A stretch of 64,000 nt of DNA from Deltaproteobacteria bacterium (GTDB lineage: Bacteria > Desulfobacterota > Binatia > Binatales > Binataceae). Below, one piece after another: positions 40,774 to 49,739 of this stretch. Position numbers and translations under genes: made by a program. The DNA lies in the NCBI GenBank assembly GCA_021831785.1, contig JAKBMB010000020.1, positions 62,001 to 126,000 of the forward strand, read 5' to 3'. The notes under the pieces were generated by a model. The model saw only the letters and a program-made list of their open reading frames with translations. It searched no databases and was not told where the DNA came from. Position 1 is the first letter of the stretch. Each line of letters begins with the position of its first letter.

Positions 40774-42016
40774 ACTAGCCGCGGGACTAAAGGATAGGAC
40801 CATCGTGGTCGGCGTCAGCGCCAGCATCGCCGCCTACAAGGCTGCCGAGTTGGTCCGCTTGCTGGCCACGCGGGGCGCCAAGGTCAAGGTGATGATGACG
40901 CGCGGCGCGGTGGAGTTTATCGCGCCGCTGACGTTCCAGACGCTAAGCGGGGCTCCCGTCGCCACCGACCTTTTCAGCCTCACCCAGGAGTCGGAGATCG
41001 GTCATATCCGGCTCGCCGATACCGCCGACGCCATCGTTATCGCGCCGGCCAGCGCCGATTTGATCGCCAAAGCGGCGCTGGGTCTCGCCGACGACCTGCC
41101 GAGCACGGTGCTGCTCGCGGCGCGATGTCCGGTGGCTTTCGCGCCCGCCATGAACTTGCACATGTATCAACATCCCGCAACAGTCGAGAACTTAAACCGT
41201 CTGCGGGCGCGCGGATGCGCGATTATCGAGCCCGAGCAGGGAGCGCTTGCCTGCGGCTACGAGGGCGTGGGAAGGCTGGCCGAGCCGGCCGACATCGCGG
41301 ACGAGGTCGAGCGATTGGTGACGGCGCTGGACCTTGCCGGCGAGCGAGTGCTGATTACCGCTGGTCCTACCCAGGAGCCGATCGATCCGGTGCGTTTCGT
41401 ATCCAACCGCTCGTCAGGCAAGATGGGCGTCGCGCTGGCCCGCGCGGCTTGGATGCGCGGCGCGGATGTCCGTCTGGTGGCCGGGCCCGGCTCGGTGCGC
41501 GCGCCGCGCGCCGTGGAACGGTTCGATGTGTGCCAGGCGAGCGAGATGCTGGATTTGACCGCGCGCAACTTTCCCTGGTGCACGACTTTAATTATGGCTG
41601 CCGCAGTGGCCGACTTCCGCCCCAGTAGGCCCTCGGCGCGCAAGCTAAAAAAACAGCCCGATTACCTGCGGCTCGAGCTCGATCCGATTGCGGATGAGTT
41701 GCCGAGCTTGGCGCAAAAAAAAGGCGCGCGGCTGATGGTAGGCTTTGCCGCCGAGACCGATGCCTTGCGCGAGAACGCGCTCAACAAGCTGCGCGAAAAA
41801 AACCTCGACCTAATCGTGGGCAACGACGTGACGCAGCCCGGCGCCGGATTCGGCGGCGACACCAACGTGGTGACGATTGCCAGCCGCGAAGGTCAAACCG
41901 AGAGCTATCCGCTGATGGCTAAGGACGCGGTTGCGCACGTGATTCTCGATTGGGTGGTCCGTATGCGCCAGGCCGCCGCCGGCGGCCGTGCGCCAGTTGT
42001 CTCTTCGTCGGTCTAA
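40769..42016 (+). CDS. coaBC: Bifunctional phosphopantothenoylcysteine decarboxylase/phosphopantothenate-cysteine ligase
   Basis: Two successive steps of coenzyme A synthesis. The CoaC half (about 1-185) has GVSASIAAYKAAELVRLL, the catalytic His in IGHIRLADTADA, the PAMN motif (FAPAMNLHMY) and the active-site Cys in LACGYEG. The CoaB half starts with VLITAGPTQEPIDPVRFVSN and RSSGKMGVALA and includes AAVADFRPS, KLKKQ and VGFAAET. GTG 40769 (GLAAGLKDRTIVVGV) with AGGC five bases upstream is preferred over a frame extension to 40733, which lies wholly in the repeat. Full length at 415 residues. Confidence 0.95.
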   Translation: MGLAAGLKDRTIVVGVSASIAAYKAAELVRLLATRGAKVKVMMTRGAVEFIAPLTFQTLSGAPVATDLFSLTQESEIGHIRLADTADAIVIAPASADLIAKAALGLADDLPSTVLLAARCPVAFAPAMNLHMYQHPATVENLNRLRARGCAIIEPEQGALACGYEGVGRLAEPADIADEVERLVTALDLAGERVLITAGPTQEPIDPVRFVSNRSSGKMGVALARAAWMRGADVRLVAGPGSVRAPRAVERFDVCQASEMLDLTARNFPWCTTLIMAAAVADFRPSRPSARKLKKQPDYLRLELDPIADELPSLAQKKGARLMVGFAAETDALRENALNKLREKNLDLIVGNDVTQPGAGFGGDTNVVTIASREGQTESYPLMAKDAVAHVILDWVVRMRQAAAGGRAPVVSSSV

Positions 42017-42099
42017 GTGTCGCTTTTGCTTGCCGCGTTTTAAAGCGCGGCTTATCGCTACCGGCCGCGCCCGACCATCTTTGACCTTGGAGGGATTGC

Positions 42100-43260
42100 A
42101 TGGGCAAGCTTTCTAAGCATCTCGACACCCTGCTCATCCATGCCGGCGAGCCGTCTCCGCTTATCGAAGGCGCCGTCAGCATTCCGATATTTCAATCAGG
42201 GACCTTCGAGTATCGGGGCGAATCGAGCTACTACGGGCTGCGTTACATCCGGCTCAGCAATACCCCAAATCATCTCGCGCTTCACCGGAAACTCGCGGCT
42301 GTCGAAAACGCCGAAGCCGCGCTCGTCACGGCCTCCGGGATGGCGGCGATTTCCACCACTCTGCTCGCGCTGCTTAGCCCGGGCGATCACATCCTAGCCC
42401 AGGGCTGCCTTTACGGCGGGACGCACAACCTGATGCGGGTTGAGTTTCCGCGCCTGAAAATCGAAGTTGACTTCATCGACGCCGACGCGCCAGCGTCATG
42501 GCCATCGCAGGTTAAAACCAACACGCGGGCGATCTACGTCGAGACCATCTCGAATCCGCTGATGCAAGTGATTGACCTTAAAGGGGTGGCGGCTTTCGCG
42601 CGCGATCGAGGGTTGCTCTCAATCATCGATAACACCTTTGCCACTCCGGTCAACTTCCGCCCCGCCGAGCATGGCTTCGACCTTTCGCTGCACAGCGCCA
42701 CAAAGTATCTCAACGGCCATTCCGACGTCGTCGCCGGCGCCGTTATCGGCCGCGCGCCGCTGGTCGAGCGCATCAATCGCGCGTTGAGCCATCTCGGCGG
42801 CTCGCTCGACCCGCACGCGTGCTTCTTGATGCATCGGGGGATGAAGACGCTGGGCGTGCGCGTACGCCAGCAAAACCAGGCCGCGCTGTGTTTGGCCCGC
42901 TTCCTTGAACGGCATGCGAAGGTTGCCTCGGTCAATTATCCGGGCCTCGAACGCCATCCCCATTACTTGCGCGCGCGCGCGCTTTTTGACGGCTTCGGCG
43001 GGATGCTTTCATTCGAGCTCAAGGGCGGCGTCGCGGCAGCCGAGGCGTTCATCGGTAGGGTTACGCTGCCCATCTGCGCGCCAAGCCTCGGCGGCGTCGA
43101 GAGCCTCATTACCCGGCCGGTCACTACCTCCCATTCGGGCATGGCGGCGGTCGATCGCCAACGCGCCGGAATCAGCGACAGCCTCATTCGCTTCTCGGCC
43201 GGACTCGAAGCGACCGAGGACCTAATCGATGACTTTGAGCAAGCTCTTGCCACGGTCTGA
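42100..43260 (+). CDS. Cys/Met metabolism PLP-dependent enzyme (cystathionine gamma-lyase/beta-lyase/gamma-synthase family)
   Basis: A PLP fold-type I enzyme of transsulfuration, 386 residues. The N-terminus has TLLIHAGEPSPLIEGAVSIP, followed by YIRLSNTPNHLALHRKLAA, the cofactor-ring region ASGMAAISTTLLALL, VETISNPLMQVIDL, DNTFATPVNFRP and the PLP lysine Lys202 in HSATKYLNGHSDVVAG. GVESLITRPVTTSH and IRFSAGLEATEDLIDD close the active site. TTGGAGG about eight bases before ATG 42100 supports the start. Exact reaction (gamma-lyase, beta-lyase or methionine gamma-lyase) cannot be settled by eye. Confidence 0.93.
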   Translation: MGKLSKHLDTLLIHAGEPSPLIEGAVSIPIFQSGTFEYRGESSYYGLRYIRLSNTPNHLALHRKLAAVENAEAALVTASGMAAISTTLLALLSPGDHILAQGCLYGGTHNLMRVEFPRLKIEVDFIDADAPASWPSQVKTNTRAIYVETISNPLMQVIDLKGVAAFARDRGLLSIIDNTFATPVNFRPAEHGFDLSLHSATKYLNGHSDVVAGAVIGRAPLVERINRALSHLGGSLDPHACFLMHRGMKTLGVRVRQQNQAALCLARFLERHAKVASVNYPGLERHPHYLRARALFDGFGGMLSFELKGGVAAAEAFIGRVTLPICAPSLGGVESLITRPVTTSHSGMAAVDRQRAGISDSLIRFSAGLEATEDLIDDFEQALATV

Positions 43261-43410
43261 TTGGGCGCGGTTCAAAGCCGTCTTCTCGATACGCGGCCGT
43301 CGGGCGCGAGCGTCGGCTTGAGCCGGCGGGGACCGTTCAAGTCGCAGGACAGCAGGCCATTTCCCGGCACCGTGTTGAATTAAAGCATATGTTTAAAGTC
43401 CTTTGAGATT

Positions 43411-44601
43411 ATGAGGATCGGGATTAACCTGCTGGGTTTGCTGCCGGGGATGATAGGGGGAGGTGAGACTTACATTCGTGGTCTTTTAGCTGGGCTTAGC
43501 CAAGTTGACCATGACAATGAATACGTTGTCTTCGCTAATCGCGACAATTACGCGACCTTCCACGGCTTGCCCCAGAACTTCAGGCTCGTGCGCTGTGGTT
43601 TTTCCGCTCGGTGGCGCGTTTGGCCGCTCTTCGTGACGCGGGTGCTGGGCGAACAGGTTTACCTCTCTTACAGAGCCGGGCGCGAGCGACTGGACGTTTT
43701 ACACTCCCCGCTCGATACGATGCCGCTGCTCGCGCCGTGCGCCACGGTAATGACGCTGCACGACCTCAATTTCGACGCCGTACCCGAAGCAACCACCGCT
43801 TTTCGCCGGCGCATCGCGACGGCCCTGGTCAAGACGTGTGCTCGCAGAGCTACGGTGGTGGTGACGGTGAGCGAGTTCAGCCGCGCCGAGATCATCCGCG
43901 AGATCGGGCTCTCCTCCGACCGTGTGGAGGTGGTCTATAACGCTCCTGGACGAGAGAGCTGCGTCGACGAGCATCAATGGCCGGCTCTCGCGTGCAAAAT
44001 CAATCTTACGCACCCTTACATCATTGCCTTCAGCAGCCTCAACCCGCATAAAAACCTCGGTCGCCTCATAGCCGCCTTCGCCTGTCTGAAGCCCGAGCGC
44101 AGATGGCAGCTTTTGGTCGTGGGCCATCTGTCGCCGCGCGGCGCGTCGCTGCGCGACTTAGCGGTTAAATACGGCGTCGAACGATCGGTAATATTCAGCG
44201 GTTACCTGAACGACGCGGACCTGACGCTTGCGCTAAAGCACGCTCGGCTGCTGGCTTTTCCTTCACTGTACGAGGGGTTCGGCATACCAGTGATCGAAGC
44301 CATGAACATGGGCGTTCCGGTAGCCTGCTCCAATGCTGCGGCGCTGCCGGAGGTGGCAGGCGATGCAGCCCTGCTGTTTGATCCCGGCTCAGCCGAGGAA
44401 ATCGCCGCAGCAGTTAGCCGGCTGCTGACCGACGGCGGCTTGCGCGAGCGCCTGATCGCCGCCGGCTACAACAACGTCAGACGCTTTTCCTGGACGCGCA
44501 CCTCCGAACAGACGCTTGCGGTGTACCGGCAGGCGTGTCAAGCCAACCATCGCCACCGCGGATCATCTGACGGCGAACGCTTGCCCAACTCCTCCAGCTA
44601 G
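43411..44601 (+). CDS. GT4-family glycosyltransferase
   Basis: A GT-B fold transferase of 396 residues. The N-terminal acceptor half starts MRIGINLLGLLPGMIGGGETYIRGL; the C-terminal half has SSLNPHKNLGRLIAAF, SGYLNDADLTLALKHARLLAFPSL and the donor-binding E-x7-E motif EGFGIPVIEAMNMG. Such enzymes transfer sugars to lipid-linked or capsular glycans; acceptor and donor are unknown. Upstream bases are relatively AT-rich. No other glycan genes are adjacent, though the GT21/SQD1 pair lies 3 kb upstream on the same strand. Confidence 0.9.
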   Translation: MRIGINLLGLLPGMIGGGETYIRGLLAGLSQVDHDNEYVVFANRDNYATFHGLPQNFRLVRCGFSARWRVWPLFVTRVLGEQVYLSYRAGRERLDVLHSPLDTMPLLAPCATVMTLHDLNFDAVPEATTAFRRRIATALVKTCARRATVVVTVSEFSRAEIIREIGLSSDRVEVVYNAPGRESCVDEHQWPALACKINLTHPYIIAFSSLNPHKNLGRLIAAFACLKPERRWQLLVVGHLSPRGASLRDLAVKYGVERSVIFSGYLNDADLTLALKHARLLAFPSLYEGFGIPVIEAMNMGVPVACSNAAALPEVAGDAALLFDPGSAEEIAAAVSRLLTDGGLRERLIAAGYNNVRRFSWTRTSEQTLAVYRQACQANHRHRGSSDGERLPNSSS

Positions 44602-44694
44602 CAAATTGCAACGTGTGATGCCCACGTTAGAAACGCGATGCACGGTTGCAAGATCGCGGCTTCGCAATTCGTCGCTAACAGCTTCCGTCGGTGA

Positions 44695-46281
44695 TTAACC
44701 CCGTCGGCGGCTGCCGGCCAGGTAGGCCCGCGAGCGCAGTGTTGGGCCGCCATTGGACATGCGCTTGACCTGCATCGGCTGACCCTTGCCGCAGTTAGGG
44801 ATTGCAAACAGGCGCAGGTCGTTGCCGGCGCCGTCCAAGTTAAGGAAGAACTGCTTGCTATCGGCGACAACGCTGCCGGCGCGATAAAGCCGGCCCAAGC
44901 GTCCGCGGTCGATTTCGTAAATGCGGCGCGCCGAAATACGAAAGTTCTCACGGGATTCGGCGATCGAAGGGATCATGTGGCCGCATACGTAAAAGCCTCG
45001 GTCAACCTCGCTGATAATGGTTTGCGGCGCTTGTTCGCCGGCCATGAAAAACGTGTTCGACATCCTGATCAGCGGAACGTACCAGGCTTCGCTGGCGCGA
45101 ACCGAGCCGTTGGGCTCCGCGCCCAAGACCGCCGCGGTTGCCCGCGAGTGCAGAAAGTCGCGAAAGACGCCGCGGTCGATGTGCACCGCGCGCCGCCCGA
45201 GTGTGCCTTCGTTATCGTAGCGATAATGTCCGTAGGCGGGCAGCGCCGGATCGGAGCAGGCTGAGACCAAAGGCGAACCGACCATTTGCCCAACCGCGTT
45301 ATCCTCAAGCGAGCGCAGAAACCAGCTCCGTCCGGCGTAGGCGGCCTCGCTCTTGAGCGCGCGGTCCGCTTCGCACGGATGGCCCACGATCTCGTGCACG
45401 AGCAGGGCGTTGAAATGGGGGTCGGTTACCACCGTGACCTCGCCCTGAGGAGGCTTCAGAACCGGCGCCCGGGCAAGCTCGCATGCCTCCTCACCGAGTG
45501 AGGTCGCAAAGTTTGCCAGGTCGGGATTCGGCATCGGACCCTCCGGCCAGCCTTCAAGCAAACACTCCAGCCCCCGCTGCTGGCCAATCGTGTCGTAGAT
45601 TTCCTGCACGCCGTGGCCAGCTCGCGCGACGACATGGCAATCCCCCTGCGAAAACGCAAAGGCCTGGGAAATCACGGCACCCTCGCTGTTGAGAAACAGC
45701 TCGTGGCGAAGCTCGGTAACCACCGCAACCGAGTTGAAGGCGATCGATTTTTCCAACCCGGCAACGCTCGCCGAAGCATGCCGGCTCAGCTCTTTCACCG
45801 CGGCGCCGCCGACCGCGCGCGGGTCAAGCTGAAAAACTGCCGCCGCCTCCGCGCGAGCATTGGCGCCGCCAACCGCGACCGCAGCAGTCGGGCTGCGCAC
45901 GCTTTGGCCGTAAAGCTTAAATCGCCGTGCGCATTGCGCTGCGTCAGCGGCAGCCCGCCGGTAGGCCTCTTCGAATCCCGCGTTCAGCGCGGCGAGCAGC
46001 CGCGCAGGCCGTTTCGCAAGGCGCCCGACGATGGCGCCGTATTGCCCGCGGCCGACGATTCCATTGCCTCGGGCGCAGCACACGTTGAGGCCAAAGCCGG
46101 CGTTCTCGCTCTCGGCGCTGCGGCGAACCGCGCCGTCTTCAGCCTCAGCGCTTAAGCTGAACGTTGCCTCGAAGCGCAACTCGACGTAAAGCGCGCGGTG
46201 ACGCTTCAAAAGGCGCGCGATCAGGCCCGGCCCCTCGGTTTTCAGAAACTCGAGGGCCGTGAAAAGGTCGTTCGACTCCAA
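44695..46281 (-). CDS. TldD/PmbA-family metalloprotease
   Basis: A member of the family whose E. coli TldD/TldE pair degrades unfolded peptides and matures microcin B17 and CcdA. The 528-residue protein carries the zinc motif HExxxH as LLVHEIVGHPCEAD at about residue 305, and the C-terminal barrel has ESRENFRISARRIYEI. It is longer than usual (about 470), mostly in the N-terminal part. No TldE/PmbA partner gene is adjacent. The start is a TTG at 46281; no upstream ATG exists in frame near the domain start. Confidence 0.87.
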   Translation of the reverse strand: MESNDLFTALEFLKTEGPGLIARLLKRHRALYVELRFEATFSLSAEAEDGAVRRSAESENAGFGLNVCCARGNGIVGRGQYGAIVGRLAKRPARLLAALNAGFEEAYRRAAADAAQCARRFKLYGQSVRSPTAAVAVGGANARAEAAAVFQLDPRAVGGAAVKELSRHASASVAGLEKSIAFNSVAVVTELRHELFLNSEGAVISQAFAFSQGDCHVVARAGHGVQEIYDTIGQQRGLECLLEGWPEGPMPNPDLANFATSLGEEACELARAPVLKPPQGEVTVVTDPHFNALLVHEIVGHPCEADRALKSEAAYAGRSWFLRSLEDNAVGQMVGSPLVSACSDPALPAYGHYRYDNEGTLGRRAVHIDRGVFRDFLHSRATAAVLGAEPNGSVRASEAWYVPLIRMSNTFFMAGEQAPQTIISEVDRGFYVCGHMIPSIAESRENFRISARRIYEIDRGRLGRLYRAGSVVADSKQFFLNLDGAGNDLRLFAIPNCGKGQPMQVKRMSNGGPTLRSRAYLAGSRRRG

Positions 46282-46768
46282 AGCCGCTCCCGCGGGCGCT
46301 GCGCTTTAGCTTGCGCAAATGCCCCCGGTCAATCCGCCTGCGCCGTCGGACAAGCGCTCGGCGTGGCGCGACCAAAGCCGTCCACGCTCGACTAAAATGC
46401 CGCTCCGCCCCTGATTTCGCACCGTTTTCGCTCGCCGGGGCACCCCTAGCGCGCCGGTTGCCCCGCGCCAACGTCGTCGCCCCAAGTAGATAGATTAAAA
46501 GCCCTCAAAGTAAAAGATAAAAGCAAAATTTAAGAGGCTTGACCAGTGCCGCGAGCTCACACCGGCCTCAGCGGCGTTAACGTCTGGTTACGAGAATCTG
46601 GAGCAATGAAGCGATGAGACGACGCCATTTCTGGTTTTGAGCGATTTTAATTGCCGATTCACTAGGGGTGCTTAAATACACAATAGATACTTAATCTTTG
46701 CTGTACTTGACACATGACATCGACACGTTGCACCATTGTGCAAACCATCAGTCAGGGGAGAACTTGCT
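46282..46768. other. Divergent intergenic region between the TldD-like gene and the carbonic anhydrase gene
   Basis: About 490 bases. The part from about 46480 is clearly AT-richer than the surroundings and likely holds promoters. TTGACA at 46707-46712 could be a -35 box; no good -10 follows at normal spacing. A perfect palindrome lies at 46728-46743 (listed separately). No gene is seen. Confidence 0.4.
46728..46743. promoter_or_regulatory. Palindromic site upstream of the carbonic anhydrase gene
   Basis: TTGCAC-CATT-GTGCAA, a perfect 6-bp inverted repeat around four bases, 25 bases before the proposed start codon and just downstream of a TTGACA. Position and symmetry fit an operator for a dimeric regulator, or a short 5' hairpin. 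No known regulator is assigned. Confidence 0.4.
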
Positions 46769-47551
46769 GTGGTAATGGAGCACTCTATAGTCAGCAGACG
46801 TAGTCTATTAAAGCTCGGAGCGCTTACGTGCCTCACCGCAGCCGTTTTGCCGTACGTCCACGCAGACCAAGTGCGGGCCGCTGATAACGCCTGCGACCCC
46901 GGACCCTGCCCCATTCCGTACTTTGAGAAGTTGCGGCCTGCAACGCCGAAAGAAGCGCTGACCGCGCTGGAGCAAGGAAATCAGCGCTGGTATGACTTCG
47001 ACCCGCAGCATCCGGACCAATGCGAGGCCTACCTTAAGAACTGTAGTGCTGTTCCGCAAAAACCGTTTGCGGCGATCCTCTCGTGCGCCGACTCGCGTGT
47101 CCCGCCGGAGTTGCTGTTTGACCTCGGCGTGGCCGACCTTTTTGTAGCGCGCGTGGCGGGCAACAGCGCAGTACCAATCACAGAAGACAGCTTGGTGTAT
47201 GGCACCGAGCATCTCGGCGCGTTGGTTCTGTTCGTGCTTGGCCATTCTGACTGCGGCGCAGTGACCGCCGCAGTGAAGTCCTTCAATCCGTACTTTCCAC
47301 AGCCTACGTACGCGTTCGAACCGCCGATATATCCGGCAGTTCGGGCGGCGCGCAAAATCGTGGAGGAAGAGGGAAAAGACCCGCGCGACCCGAGTGTGGT
47401 TACTCCGGTCGCAATTGACCAGCATGTCATTCTTACGACGCAAGCCCTAAATTCGCGAGAGCCTTTCAAAGACTTGGTCAAAGACGACAAGCTTCTGGTT
47501 AAGGGTGGTCGCTATGATCTGCGCAAACTGACCGTGACGATCTTGATCTAG
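46769..47551 (+). CDS. Beta-class carbonic anhydrase with Tat signal peptide
   Basis: Zinc enzyme interconverting CO2 and bicarbonate. From GTG 46769 the protein has 260 residues: a twin-arginine signal (SRRSLLKLG at 9-17, then a hydrophobic stretch to about 32), a Cys-containing linker, and the beta-CA fold with zinc ligands Cys106, His159 and Cys162 and the Asp108-Arg110 dyad (LSCADSRVPPELLFD, LGHSDCGAV). Export in folded form to the periplasm is expected. GTG 46769 has GGGGAG eight bases upstream; ATG 46775 has poorer spacing. Most beta-CAs are cytoplasmic, so export is notable. Confidence 0.93.
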   Translation: MVMEHSIVSRRSLLKLGALTCLTAAVLPYVHADQVRAADNACDPGPCPIPYFEKLRPATPKEALTALEQGNQRWYDFDPQHPDQCEAYLKNCSAVPQKPFAAILSCADSRVPPELLFDLGVADLFVARVAGNSAVPITEDSLVYGTEHLGALVLFVLGHSDCGAVTAAVKSFNPYFPQPTYAFEPPIYPAVRAARKIVEEEGKDPRDPSVVTPVAIDQHVILTTQALNSREPFKDLVKDDKLLVKGGRYDLRKLTVTILI

Positions 47552-47584
47552 AAGTGATCTCATAAATGACCGCGGGGTGCGGAT

Positions 47585-47867
47585 GTCATTCTGAGCCGCC
47601 AGGCGAAGAATCTGCGCGCAGCGATTCCGTGCCCTTGTGCCGTCGCCTTTTAGGCAAATCGCTTTGCGTAGATGCTTCGCGGAGTTTACCCTGAGCCGCT
47701 GTGCGCAGGGATTCCTCGCTTCGCTCGGGGCCTGTGAATTTTTGGCAGGCTGCCGATTCATTGGTCGCGCGGGCGTGGCGCCCGCGCATCATGGCGGGCA
47801 CGGCGGCCCGCCCTACTACTCAAAAATTCACAAACTCTCGGAATGACAGGCGAAGGGCTCAGCATGA
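47585..47867. repeat. Intergenic hairpin repeat, copy B (interrupted by a MITE-like element)
   Basis: Bounded by GTCATTCTGAGC on the left and GGCTCAGCATGAC on the right. The hairpin core ATCTGCGCGCAGCGATT (about 47611) pairs imperfectly with AAATCGCTTTGCGTAGAT (about 47657). It shares GTAGATGCTTCGCG-AGTTTACC and the following bases with copy A (11914-12283). Here the right half is split after CGCTTCGCTCGG by the element at 47729-47836 and resumes at AATGACAGGCGAAGGGCTC. Confidence 0.8.
47729..47836. mobile_element. MITE-like element, copy B, with 5-bp target duplication CTCGG
   Basis: A 108-bp insert flanked by direct CTCGG at 47724-47728 and 47837-47841; excision of it and one CTCGG restores the uninterrupted sequence found in copy A of the host repeat. 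It has a perfect 12-bp inverted repeat near its ends (TGTGAATTTTTG at 47733-47744, CAAAAATTCACA at 47821-47832) and the same GC-rich core as copy A. It has no coding capacity. Confidence 0.7.
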
Positions 47868-48139
47868 CCGACAAAGCGAAAGCGTTTATGGGCTACCCTC
47901 TAGTGAATGCGGGCCGCTGCGAGCTTTTCCTGAGTAGGATAGCTTGACGAAAAGAATCCGAATGGGCGACAGTAAACCGGGATGGTTAACGAGGAAGGCC
48001 CGCTACATATCTGCTCGCCGCCGAATGCTGCTCGCCACGACAGCCGCCAGAGTTCCCGCGCCGTTAGCGACCGGCTGGCTCTGCGCCGGGCAGCGAACGG
48101 GCGGCGCAGGGCTACCCGGCGGTAATCACGGAGGCCAGG

Positions 48140-48589
48140 TTGCGCAAGTATGGGGAAAACCAAGGGAGTGGCGCAACCGAGCCGGCGGCGATAAAGGCTT
48201 GCCCAGCGTGGCTCTTGGCTATCGCGCTGGGCGCGTTGCTCGGGCTTGGCGGATGTGCCACGGACTCGACGCCTTTGCAGCAAGCGCGGCTTGAGCTTGT
48301 GCGCCAGCAGATCGAGCTCACCAGGCTCCATATCGAATTGGCCAAGGCCGCGCTTGCGCGGATGCGCGCCCAGGAGCAGCAGGAGCAAGTGCTGACCCGG
48401 TCTCGGCAGGCAAGCGCGCAAGAGCTTAAGGCGCGGCGCACCGCAACCGTCGTGCTCTTGCGCAATCTTGCCGGCGAAAAGGCTGGACCAGCCAGAAAAA
48501 CTTACGAGAGCCTGGCTGATTGGGTCGAAGCCGGCGGCGACCCAGACCGCGCGCTGCAGGCTGCGCTGCCCGGCGGGATCACGCGATAG
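48140..48589 (+). CDS. Putative lipoprotein with coiled-coil segment, unknown function
   Basis: A 149-residue protein I do not recognise. After a polar start it has a hydrophobic stretch (WLLAIALGALLGLGGC) ending in a lipobox Cys, then a predicted coiled coil rich in Leu, Gln, Arg and Glu (about 45-95, QQARLELVRQQIELTRLHIE), and a less regular tail. TTG 48140 is supported by GGAGG five bases upstream. The long alpha-helical body recalls small Lpp-like or cell-envelope spacers, but no family is assigned. It is convergent with the next gene, whose end lies only 28 bases away. Confidence 0.6.
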   Translation: MRKYGENQGSGATEPAAIKACPAWLLAIALGALLGLGGCATDSTPLQQARLELVRQQIELTRLHIELAKAALARMRAQEQQEQVLTRSRQASAQELKARRTATVVLLRNLAGEKAGPARKTYESLADWVEAGGDPDRALQAALPGGITR

Positions 48590-48617
48590 CGCCGGCGGCG
48601 CGCATGGTGCGGCGCGC

Positions 48618-49421
48618 TCAGGGGAAAAACGGATATCCCATGCCCGGATAAAACCCGCCCATGCCGCCGCCGATGAAGCCTAAGCCGATCATCGCGCCTA
48701 CGCCCAGCACCGGCAGCAGATAGTCAAGCCACGAACTCGACGACCCGCTCTGCGAAGCGAGCTGCTGGCCTTGGTAACTTTGCAAACTGCCCAACGGCCC
48801 AAGACCGCCTGACGGCATGCCGAATTGGTTCCCGGACGGGTATGTGCTCTGGCCCGCGCTCCAGGGCGCGCCTGCGGGCAGCGGGCGGTTTAGACTCAGA
48901 AGCTCCGGCCGAATCTTGACCTCGTTTACCACCTTAAGGCCGGGGTTGCCGAGCACCCGGCGCGCCTTGGCCTGCGCATCCGATTTTCCGTAAGGAGTGG
49001 CGACAAAGCCGTACAGCATCACTTCACGATTGCCGTACTCATCACGCCGCACCTCGGCTCTGACCAGGGGCAAGCGATGGTGCTCGAGGTAGCGCGTCAA
49101 GTTCTGGCTTTGCTCGGCGAGCGGCCCGCTAATGATCGTCGGCGGAGAACTGACCGCCGTTCCTGAAGCACCAGTGTGCGGCTCCGGACCGCTTGGATTT
49201 TGCGCCGTACCTAATGCGTAAGATGGCGAGCCAGGCGAAGATGCGCCGGGAGCAGGCATCGTCGCGCACGACTGCGCGGCTATAAGCGAAAGCGCAAGCC
49301 AACGCGCGAGCACTTTTCGCGCGGGGCAGCGCAAGCGGCGGCCGAGGTCAAGCGACACGTGTTTTGACGGCGCGCGCCGACCGCCTATTCGAGCCACACG
49401 CCGTAACCACAAAAAGAGCAT
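48618..49421 (-). CDS. Putative exported lipoprotein with possible BON-like domain
   Basis: About 267 residues from ATG 49421; start uncertain (GTG 49358 also possible). A signal segment (ARWLALSLIAAQSC) with lipobox-like Cys is followed by a Ser/Pro/Gly-rich linker. A folded segment of about 65 residues (YLEHHRLPLVRAEVRRDEYG through ARRVLGNPGLKVVNEVKI) resembles a BON domain in strand-helix pattern. After a Gly/Ser/Gln-rich stretch comes a hydrophobic C-terminal segment (WLDYLLPVLGVGAMIGLGF) ending in a Gly/Tyr/Phe/Pro-rich tail. An envelope role is likely; function unknown. The open frame continues far upstream, but that part has no protein character. Confidence 0.6.
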   Translation of the reverse strand: MLFLWLRRVARIGGRRAPSKHVSLDLGRRLRCPARKVLARWLALSLIAAQSCATMPAPGASSPGSPSYALGTAQNPSGPEPHTGASGTAVSSPPTIISGPLAEQSQNLTRYLEHHRLPLVRAEVRRDEYGNREVMLYGFVATPYGKSDAQAKARRVLGNPGLKVVNEVKIRPELLSLNRPLPAGAPWSAGQSTYPSGNQFGMPSGGLGPLGSLQSYQGQQLASQSGSSSSWLDYLLPVLGVGAMIGLGFIGGGMGGFYPGMGYPFFP

Positions 49422-49739
49422 TGCGGGTGTCCGGCTCGACCCAACCAACGGCAAAGCGGCCGGGGATAGAGCAGTGTCTTTAGAAACGGGCTGCGAAAGC
49501 TGGCTTGCGTTGGTCTTGGTGCTACGCAAAGAAAAGCAAGTCCACATCTCGGACGCGACCGGGGCGGCGGGAAGAAAAACCGCGTCCGGCCGTTGCGCTG
49601 AGTATAATGTATCTATACCTGCTTTGCCTCCGGCGCCGAAACGAAAACTCCGAATCATCGACTTCCGTGGCAGTTTTCCGGCGCGAAGACGAGGCAAGCA
49701 CGCGGAGGCGTTAGTCAAGACCTGAGGAGGTAGCTGGTT
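49422..49739. other. Divergent intergenic region, no gene seen
   Basis: About 320 bases between the exported-protein gene and the alcohol dehydrogenase gene. It holds the TATAAT listed at 49603 and the strong ribosome site GAGGAGG at about 49724 for the dehydrogenase. Confidence 0.4.
49603..49608 (+). promoter_or_regulatory. Possible -10 box for the alcohol dehydrogenase gene
   Basis: Exact TATAAT preceded closely by TGAG, about 130 bases before the start codon. No convincing -35 box. It is the only consensus-like site in the gap. Confidence 0.3.
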
